A stretch of DNA of 64,000 nucleotides from NCBI RefSeq assembly GCF_001467825.1, contig NZ_LNYK01000002.1:1-64000 (forward strand). The letters run 5' to 3'. The stretch is from Legionella londiniensis. GTDB taxonomy: Bacteria > Pseudomonadota > Gammaproteobacteria > Legionellales > Legionellaceae. The stretch's first letter is position 1, and the number at the start of each line of letters is the position of its first letter. Of the stretch, positions 57,841 to 64,000 are shown one piece after another. Below the pieces are notes generated by a model. It was not told the DNA's origin. It did not search any database and saw nothing but the letters and a program-made list of their open reading frames with translations. A program made the position numbers and the translations under genes.

Positions 57841-58770
57841 TTAAATCAAGGAAATACAGATATCTTTACAGCAATCCTGGCGGCGTTCAACCTGAATGGT
57901 GGTGTGATGGATATTATATTCGCGGCGAAGCACTTCAGCCAGATTAAACCGCGCTTCATCGCTTAGAGGAGCTTCTGGCATCCAAAGATGCACTGAGAGC
58001 GCATTCTCCCGCGTGCTCAAAGCCCAGACATGCAAATCATGAAGCCCTTGTACCCCCGGATGATTTATAAGCAGGCTTCGAATTTTTTCAATGGATACTG
58101 ACTGCGGCACCGCATCTATCATCATCCTGAAACTATCAGCAAATAAAGCCCAAGTTCCGCGCAGAATCACAACAGCGATCAAGAAGCCAACAACGGGGTC
58201 AAGCCAAAACCAGCCAGTAAAATAAAGCAAAAGTGCTGATAAAACGACTCCAAGCGACACCAAAGCATCATAAACCAAGTGCAAAAATGCGGCACGAATA
58301 TTCAGGTCATCCGTCCCCTTGATAAATAAAACGGCGGTGGCGCCATTCACCAGAATGCCGAATCCGGCCACAATAATCACCATGAGCGCATGAACCGGCT
58401 CTGGTGAAAAAAATTTATAAATTGCCTCAGTGACAATGATGCCGCAAGTAAAAATCAACAAGGCGCCATTGATGAAAGCTGCAAGAATAGATGTTTTTTT
58501 TAAGCCATAAGTTGAACGGCTGGTGGGCAATCGCCTCATCAAGGTATTTGCCACCCAGGCCAGAAGCAGGCTCAAGACATCACCCAGATTATGAATGGCA
58601 TCAGCAAGCAAGCTTGTAGAGTTAGCAAGATATGCAAAGCTAACTTGCAAAGCCACAAACAAAGCATTAACCAGAGTTGCAATAAAAAATGCCTTGTCAT
58701 ATGCAGGCGGCCTATGGATATGTTCTCTCTTTTGCGCTTCTGCTTTAGCCATGCCGCTGTTCTGCCTCAT
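57841..58770 (-). CDS. Cation diffusion facilitator (zinc exporter, ZitB/CzcD type)
   Basis: A 309-residue inner-membrane proton antiporter. Six helices are visible (about 28-220). The transport site has His and Asp in LLADAIHNLGD (helix 2) and HLVYD (helix 5), the HD-HD arrangement of zinc/cadmium exporters. The cytoplasmic C-terminal domain contains GVQGLHDLHVWALS. The last residues carry CC and C, possibly metal-binding. Start 58770 uses a GAGGAA ten bases ahead, within the queH stop region. Confidence 0.9.
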   Translation of the reverse strand: MRQNSGMAKAEAQKREHIHRPPAYDKAFFIATLVNALFVALQVSFAYLANSTSLLADAIHNLGDVLSLLLAWVANTLMRRLPTSRSTYGLKKTSILAAFINGALLIFTCGIIVTEAIYKFFSPEPVHALMVIIVAGFGILVNGATAVLFIKGTDDLNIRAAFLHLVYDALVSLGVVLSALLLYFTGWFWLDPVVGFLIAVVILRGTWALFADSFRMMIDAVPQSVSIEKIRSLLINHPGVQGLHDLHVWALSTRENALSVHLWMPEAPLSDEARFNLAEVLRREYNIHHTTIQVERRQDCCKDICISLI

Positions 58771-58777
58771 CCTCTAT

Positions 58778-59440
58778 TTATTCCTCTTCACCCTTCAAAT
58801 CATGAACATAATAATTGACACCAATTTTAATTCGTTCACGATTATTTTTTTTACGCCAAATGTTGGTATCACGCAGGGAATAAACACAGCCGCAATATTC
58901 TTGCTTATAAAAATTTTCCCGTTTGGCGATTTCATACATACGCGCAGCGCCGCCTCCTTTTCGCCAATTATATGTCCAGTATACAAGTCCAGGATATCGG
59001 CTAGCAGCTCTTACGCCGCAATCATTGATTTGCTCCATATTTTTCCAGCGCGAAATGCCAAGAGAACTGCTGATGACCGGGAAGCCATGCTCATGGGCGT
59101 ATAAGGCCGTGCGCTCGAAGCGCATATCAAAACACATCGTACAGCGTTTGCCGCGCTCTGGTTCCCATTCGAGTCCTTTTGCGCGTTCAAACCAGTTATC
59201 CTTATCATAATCAGCATCTATAAATGGAATATGATGCTTCTTGGCAAACGTTATGTTTTCCTGCTTTCGAATTTCATATTCCTGGACCGGATGAATATTG
59301 GGATTGTAGAAAAAAATTGAGAAATCAATTTCAGAATACAGCAAAGCCTCCATCACTTCGCCAGAACAAGGTGCGCAACAGGAGTGCAGCAATAATTTTT
59401 CTGCCCCGCCAGGCAATTGTAACCGCTCACGTTCAACCAT
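58778..59440 (-). CDS. queH: Epoxyqueuosine reductase QueH
   Basis: Cobalamin-independent enzyme reducing epoxyqueuosine to queuosine in tRNA. The 220 residues have the QueH cysteines: HSCCAPCSG near the N-terminus, [13 protein letters not shown] in the middle (4Fe-4S and second metal site) and EYCGC near the end. The start at 59440 has GAGG and lies eight bases inside the orn end. It replaces the classical QueG; tgt is elsewhere in this window. Confidence 0.9.
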   Translation of the reverse strand: MVERERLQLPGGAEKLLLHSCCAPCSGEVMEALLYSEIDFSIFFYNPNIHPVQEYEIRKQENITFAKKHHIPFIDADYDKDNWFERAKGLEWEPERGKRCTMCFDMRFERTALYAHEHGFPVISSSLGISRWKNMEQINDCGVRAASRYPGLVYWTYNWRKGGGAARMYEIAKRENFYKQEYCGCVYSLRDTNIWRKKNNRERIKIGVNYYVHDLKGEEE

Positions 59441-60023
59441 GATTAGCCTCATTTTCTTCTGATTCAGAATCATTTTCTTCACCTAGGCAGATGAAATGAT
59501 CGCGATAATAAACCAATTCATCGATAGAGTCTTTAATATCATTTAAAGCCAAATGCCTTGATTCCTTTTGCACGCCTTGTAAAAGCTTGGGACGCCAACG
59601 TATCGCCAGCTCCTTAAGAGTGCTAACATCCAGATTACGGTAATGAAAAAAAGCTGCAAGCTCTGGCATATAGCGGTAAAGGAACCTCCTGTCCTGGCAA
59701 ATACTGTTGCCGCACATAGGCGATTTGCCGGGATCAATATATTGCTGCAAAAATTGCAATGTCTTCCTCTCGGCCTCTTGCTCGGAAACACTGCTTTCTC
59801 GAACCCGTTGCACGAGCCCTGATTGATTATGCTGCCTGGTATTCCAGGCATCCATATTATTCAGCAATTCATCTGGTTGATGAATGGCAAAAACAGGTCC
59901 TTCTGCCAGAATATTCAATGTTGCATCCGTCACGATGGTTGCTATCTCAATAATGCGATCACGCTCGGGATCCAAGCCTGTCATCTCTAAATCGATCCAG
60001 ATTAAATTGTAGTTGTCTTTCAT
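59433..60023 (-). CDS. orn: Oligoribonuclease
   Basis: 3'-5' exonuclease that clears di- to pentaribonucleotides, including pGpG from cyclic di-GMP breakdown. The 196 residues show the DEDDh motifs: [37 protein letters not shown] and [15 protein letters not shown]. The C-terminal tail is unusually acidic (ESEENEAN). Its start overlaps the cca stop as ATGA. rsgA is divergent nearby, as in E. coli. Confidence 0.97.
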   Translation of the reverse strand: MKDNYNLIWIDLEMTGLDPERDRIIEIATIVTDATLNILAEGPVFAIHQPDELLNNMDAWNTRQHNQSGLVQRVRESSVSEQEAERKTLQFLQQYIDPGKSPMCGNSICQDRRFLYRYMPELAAFFHYRNLDVSTLKELAIRWRPKLLQGVQKESRHLALNDIKDSIDELVYYRDHFICLGEENDSESEENEANHG

Positions 60024-61261
60024 GATGTTTTTTCCCAGCTTGTCCTGGATTCAAGCAATTCCTGAACCCGTTTTATGCGAAGCTCATGGAGCTTAACCTT
60101 AATTGCTTTTCCTTCATATCCATCATCAATGAGGCTTTTCGGTTGAATACCGGCACATTCCTTGAGTATAAAGCGCCAGTAATTGGCAAGAGGATAATCC
60201 GCAGGTTTTTTGACTTTTCCTTTTTTATCCGCCTCACAGGCAAGCAGTATTTGTTCAAAACGCCCGGGCCGCCTGAACGCATCCGTTTCTTCGAGAATTT
60301 TTACAACCGTGCTGGCTCGCAAATTCAACAGTCGATGGATATCTAAATGATAACGGGATACCAGCAGCGCCAATTTACGGTAATCGGCAGGAATGCGCAA
60401 ACGTTGGCATAAATTGCTAATGACCTCAAGTCCACGTTGTTCATGTCTGTGATGCGAAGGCCATTCATGCATTGGGGTTTTTGCTTTTCCCAGATCATGT
60501 ACCAGCGCCGCAAAACGAACAACAGGATTCTCACAGAGCTTGACAGCCTCTTGCAGGGCAAGCAGCGTATGGACGCCGCTATCTATTTCAGGATGATGCT
60601 TTTTGGGGTTGGGCACGCCAAAAAGAGAATCAAGCTCCGGCAAAATGACCTCCAATGCCCCGCAAGCGCGCAAGGTTGAAATAAACGCTTCAGGATTTTT
60701 TTCCTCAAGACTTCGTTGCCATTCCTGCCAGACCCGCTCAGGTACTAAATAATCGAGTTCTCCTTTTTTAACCATGGCATACATTAAAGCCCGTGTTTCT
60801 TCAGCAAGAGTAAATCCCAGATGCTGGTAGCGTGCTTTGAAACGGGCAATGCGCAACACGCGCACTGGATCTTCAACAAAAGAGGGAGATACATGGCGCA
60901 GTATTTTGGCTTTTAGATCGGCCAAGCCATGATAGGGATCTATCAGATTACCTCTTTCGTCTTTAGCCATTGCATTAATGGTCAAATCACGCCTTGCCAG
61001 ATCTTCTTCCAAAGTCACATCCGGTTCATAATGACAGCTAAAGCCATGGTACCCATGTCCTTTCTTTCGTTCTGTCCGGGCAAGCGCATACTCTTCCCTG
61101 GTCTTTGGGTGCAAAAAAACCGGGAAATCACGACCGACTTGTTGATAGCCCTTTTGGGCCATTTCTTCTGGCGTCGCACCCACGATAACCCAATCGCGTT
61201 CTTTGACTGGATAGCCGAGGAGTTGATCCCGAACTGCGCCGCCCACCAAATAGACTTTCAT
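60020..61261 (-). CDS. cca: CCA-adding tRNA nucleotidyltransferase (multifunctional)
   Basis: Adds or repairs the 3' CCA of tRNAs; this 413-residue form also carries an HD phosphohydrolase domain as in E. coli. [16 protein letters not shown] and [10 protein letters not shown] form the polymerase site, [15 protein letters not shown] the next motif, and [11 protein letters not shown] with HHRHEQRG the HD domain (about 250-280). It heads a cca-orn-queH-CDF string in which genes overlap or nearly touch. Confidence 0.97.
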   Translation of the reverse strand: MKVYLVGGAVRDQLLGYPVKERDWVIVGATPEEMAQKGYQQVGRDFPVFLHPKTREEYALARTERKKGHGYHGFSCHYEPDVTLEEDLARRDLTINAMAKDERGNLIDPYHGLADLKAKILRHVSPSFVEDPVRVLRIARFKARYQHLGFTLAEETRALMYAMVKKGELDYLVPERVWQEWQRSLEEKNPEAFISTLRACGALEVILPELDSLFGVPNPKKHHPEIDSGVHTLLALQEAVKLCENPVVRFAALVHDLGKAKTPMHEWPSHHRHEQRGLEVISNLCQRLRIPADYRKLALLVSRYHLDIHRLLNLRASTVVKILEETDAFRRPGRFEQILLACEADKKGKVKKPADYPLANYWRFILKECAGIQPKSLIDDGYEGKAIKVKLHELRIKRVQELLESRTSWEKTS

Positions 61262-61359
61262 TTTTGCTTGATTCCATCCATACTATTGACTTTTCGCATC
61301 TCTTTTAGGCTATAACATGCCTCAGGTAAAAAAATTTAATTATAGTCTATTCTTTAAGC

Positions 61360-62325
61360 ATGAGTAAAAGACAAGTTACCGGCAGACAAGCGGCAAGAAT
61401 CAAATACAAGCATCAATCCTATCATCAACGAATAAATGCCAATTCTGAGCAGAATTTGGCCCAGGGTTTAGTCATTGCAAGATTTGCTCAGGATGCCTTA
61501 ATCGAAGATGAGAACAATCAGCGGATTCGTTGCTCGTTAAGGCCGGATATTGATTCTTTAGTCGCAGGCGATCGGGTTATTTGGCAGCGGGAGAACGAAA
61601 CGCAAGGTGTCGTGGTCAGCCGTTATCCGCGCGAATCGCTTCTTGGCAGGCCAGACAAATCTGGAACAATCAAGCCGGTTGCTGCCAATATCACGCAGAT
61701 TATGGTTGTTCTTGCCCCAAAGCCTGAAGTTTCCTGGACTTTGCTCGACAGCTATTTAATCATTGCCGAGTATTTAAATATTACGGCATCAATCGTATTG
61801 AATAAGGCCGATCTTTCCTGTGCAGCCATACAACAAACGCTTCTTAAGCTATATGAGCCTTTAGGCTATCGAGTGATTGTCACAAGCCAGCTGGAAAAAA
61901 GACGTAATATTGCGCTTCTTGAACTCTTGAATGAAGAAACCAGTGTGTTTGTTGGCCAATCAGGAGTTGGAAAATCATCTATTATCAGCAGCATTTTGCC
62001 TCATGAAACCGAAATTGCCACAAGCGAACTCAGCAACAATTTCGGCCGGCATACAACCAGCAACTCAATTTTTTATCATTTGCCCACTGGCGGCGCCATC
62101 ATCGACTCGCCAGGGGTGCGTGAATTTGGGTTATGGCATATGCCTAAAGATGAAATAACCCGGTGCTACCGTGAGTTTCAACCCTTTCTCACTCAGTGTA
62201 AATACCGTAACTGCAACCATTGCGATACGCCTGGCTGCGCAATTTTAAAGGCTGTTCAAGAAAACCTGATCTCTCGCACCCGTTATGACAATTATGTTAA
62301 AATAAGTAACCAATTTGCCAAATAA
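61360..62325 (+). CDS. rsgA: Ribosome small subunit GTPase RsgA
   Basis: Late 30S assembly factor with a circularly permuted GTPase. The 321 residues have an N-terminal basic tail and OB fold (about 30-95). NKAD (G4) then comes before GQSGVGKSS (G1, about 203) and DSPGVREF (G3). The C-terminal zinc knuckle is C-x4-C-x-H-x5-C-type, seen in QCKYRNCNHCDTPGC. It is divergent from cca across about 100 bases. Confidence 0.97.
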   Translation: MSKRQVTGRQAARIKYKHQSYHQRINANSEQNLAQGLVIARFAQDALIEDENNQRIRCSLRPDIDSLVAGDRVIWQRENETQGVVVSRYPRESLLGRPDKSGTIKPVAANITQIMVVLAPKPEVSWTLLDSYLIIAEYLNITASIVLNKADLSCAAIQQTLLKLYEPLGYRVIVTSQLEKRRNIALLELLNEETSVFVGQSGVGKSSIISSILPHETEIATSELSNNFGRHTTSNSIFYHLPTGGAIIDSPGVREFGLWHMPKDEITRCYREFQPFLTQCKYRNCNHCDTPGCAILKAVQENLISRTRYDNYVKISNQFAK

Positions 62326-62361
62326 ATTGATCTGATTTCTAAAAATATGACCAATTTTTCC

Positions 62362-62417
62362 AGGGCGCATCATCAATGGGTTTTCCGCAGCGAAAATACT
62401 AATCGATGACGCGCCCT
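62362..62417. repeat. Long palindrome after rsgA
   Basis: Arms AGGGCGCATCATC (62362-62374) and GATGACGCGCCCT (62405-62417) match at 12 of 13 positions. Inside, TTTTC..GC can pair with GCGAAAA. No T-run follows on either strand. It lies between rsgA and benE. Similar in size and build to the palindrome at 14275-14336. Confidence 0.55.
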
Positions 62418-62598
62418 AACTGACATATAAGGATGGGTTCTCATTTGGTTTTTTAAACAGCAACATCGCACATTACTCAAATTTGTGTCCTGAAACCAAA
62501 AGAAGACCTGCCTCAGAAATTGCATTGCTGAATTTATTACAATTCGGCTCTGCTTCAGAAAGCATATCAATCGGTGTATCGTTTTTTACAGGTGTAAA

Positions 62599-63798
62599 AT
62601 GTTTAATTATTTTTCTCTTGCCAACATGACAGCTGGATTTGTGGGCATGCTGGTAGGATTCACCAGTTCCGCAGTACTGGTTTTTCAAGCGGCCATGGCT
62701 CTTGGCGCATCCCAGGCAGAAATCAGTTCCTGGCTGTTGGCTTTGGGGTTAAGCATAGCCATCACCTGCATTGGGCTTTCTCTCCGCTATCGTGTTCCGA
62801 TTTTAACTGGTTGGTCAACGCCCGGAGCTGCTTTATTAATTACCAGTCTTTCTGGTGTCTCATTGCCGGAAGCGATTGGCGCCTTCATGTTTTCAGCCGC
62901 ATTAACTGTCTTCAGCGGCATTACGGGCATCTTTGAAAAAATCATGGATTATGTGCCACGTTCATTAACTTCGGCAATGCTTGCAGGTATTTTGCTTCAG
63001 TTTGGGATGAATGTATTTACATCCATGCAAACCCAGTTTTCCCTGGTCGTTTCGATGATGCTTGTTTATCTAATTGGAAAATGTTATTTCCAGCGTTATA
63101 CCGTTATTCTCGTCTTGTTAAGCGGCATCATCATTGCTTACGCCGAAGGGCTTTTTCATTTGCAGCAATTGCAACTGGCTGTATCCTATCCAGTATTTAC
63201 TGCACCTGTCTTTTCTTTTCATACGCTTATCAGCATTGGCATGCCGTTGTTTATTGTAACCATGACATCCCAGAATATCCCGGGAACCGCTGTCATTAGA
63301 GCCAGCGAATACAATCCTCCTGTTTCTTCATTAATCAGCTGGATTGGCGGAGTAACATTCTTAATGGCGCCTTTTGGTTGTTATGCCATAAATCTTGCCG
63401 CAATAACCGCTGCTATTTGTATGGGTGAGGAAGCAGACAATAATCCGAAGACTCGTTACCGAGCTACAATCTTCGCTGGATTTTGCTGGCTGGTTGTAGG
63501 TTTGTTCAGCGCGAGCGTAGTCGCTTTATTTGCAGCTTTTCCTAAAGAACTGGTCACCGCTATTGCAGGATTGGCATTGTTATCAACCATCGCCAACAAC
63601 TTGAAATCCGCCCTGGATGATGAATCACAGCGGGAGCCGGCGCTGATCACTATATTAGTCTGCGCTTCTGGCATTTCATTATGGGGGATAGGAGCGGCAT
63701 TTTGGGGATTGATCGCGGGTATTCTGGCTTCCCTGCTTCTCAATTGGCATAAGAAAAAAAGGGTTGCGACTGCAAAGGCCTTAGGCAAAACAGTTTAA
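62599..63798 (+). CDS. benE: BenE-family benzoate/proton symporter
   Basis: A 399-residue inner-membrane transporter with about 12 hydrophobic segments. VGFTSSAVLVFQAAMALGAS, GWSTPGAALLI and FIVTMTSQNIPGTAVIRASEYNPPVSSLI are BenE signatures. The Ala-Pro-rich helices and GCYAINLAAITAAICMGEEA agree. True substrate is uncertain: no benzoate degradation genes are here. AGGTG precedes the ATG. The 200 bases after it, to the window end, hold no recognisable gene. Confidence 0.9.
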   Translation: MFNYFSLANMTAGFVGMLVGFTSSAVLVFQAAMALGASQAEISSWLLALGLSIAITCIGLSLRYRVPILTGWSTPGAALLITSLSGVSLPEAIGAFMFSAALTVFSGITGIFEKIMDYVPRSLTSAMLAGILLQFGMNVFTSMQTQFSLVVSMMLVYLIGKCYFQRYTVILVLLSGIIIAYAEGLFHLQQLQLAVSYPVFTAPVFSFHTLISIGMPLFIVTMTSQNIPGTAVIRASEYNPPVSSLISWIGGVTFLMAPFGCYAINLAAITAAICMGEEADNNPKTRYRATIFAGFCWLVVGLFSASVVALFAAFPKELVTAIAGLALLSTIANNLKSALDDESQREPALITILVCASGISLWGIGAAFWGLIAGILASLLLNWHKKKRVATAKALGKTV

Positions 63799-64000
63799 AA
63801 TTTCTAAATGGTTCAGATTTTTGGAATTGACCTGGAGTTAAATGAAACGAAAGAAGTGAACCATATTAAATTAGGCTATATTTTTCTTTATTGCAGCAAT
63901 TCTTTTCTTTTTATTTTTGGTGATTTTTTGTTGCATTGTACTTGAAATCCTTGACCGATATGGCTAGGCCTCCAGTTTAGTTAAAGGCTGCCACGCACTT

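Noticed and set aside
62362-62420. Integron attC site
   Set aside because: The palindrome has about the right size and ends in CCCTAAC, but a matching GTTRRRY core at the other end and any integrase or cassette are missing.

Overview
The window reads as a continuous stretch of chromosome from a gammaproteobacterium of the order Legionellales, most likely Legionella or a close relative. The strongest evidence is a sensor kinase and response regulator pair with the architecture of the Legionella quorum-sensing proteins LqsS and LqsR. The aspartate and histidine fall at residues 108 and 200, which is where I remember the phosphosites being numbered. Supporting points are an AepA-like exported amidohydrolase, paired acetoacetyl-CoA reductases, and a lolB - tRNA-Gln - prs order with no ispE between lolB and prs, as expected of a lineage using the mevalonate pathway. 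Coding density is high, the composition is moderately AT-rich, and I see no insertion sequence, phage, integron or CRISPR array.

Layout: 1-900 holds a small membrane protein with a good promoter and a possible frameshifted remnant. 900-5150 has enolase, two tandem PhaB-type reductases and a fatty acid desaturase. 5300-9540 has mutM, an acyltransferase, gamma-glutamyltransferase and coaD. 9780-12430 has lolB, tRNA-Gln, prs and fis. 12530-20290 is mixed: a DUF945 protein, an MFS transporter, SseB-like and RMF-like small proteins, and a LysR regulator divergent from an unknown gene plus a DapF-like racemase, then pdxH. 20295-29820 is a TCA block on the minus strand, transcribed sdhC-sdhD-sdhA-sdhB-sucA-sucB-sucC-sucD, with a terminator-like hairpin just before sucC. 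30150-35870 has feoA-feoB-feoC behind a Fur box, zapE and a hydrolase. 35990-44540 has panBC, a biotin carboxylase, a GNAT and deacetylase pair, an orphan T6SS TssA-like gene and an amino acid permease. 44900-50370 has the degenerate amidohydrolase, tsaC, ppiB, tgt, dsbB and a cytochrome c. 50520-53690 holds a kinase-like protein without its P-loop and lqsR/lqsS. 53810-57840 is hemC-hemD-hemX-hemY. The end has a zinc transporter, queH, orn, cca, rsgA and benE.

Most genes are core metabolism: TCA cycle and respiration, haem, pantothenate and CoA, tRNA maturation and modification, and ferrous iron uptake. The accessory interest lies in the Lqs-type pair without its synthase, the DapF-like locus, the exported amidohydrolase that has lost its metal ligands, the orphan TssA, and several long palindromes. 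Functions were assigned by reading motifs; no database search was possible. Start codons were often moved inward from the longest open frame, using Shine-Dalgarno sequences and family lengths.
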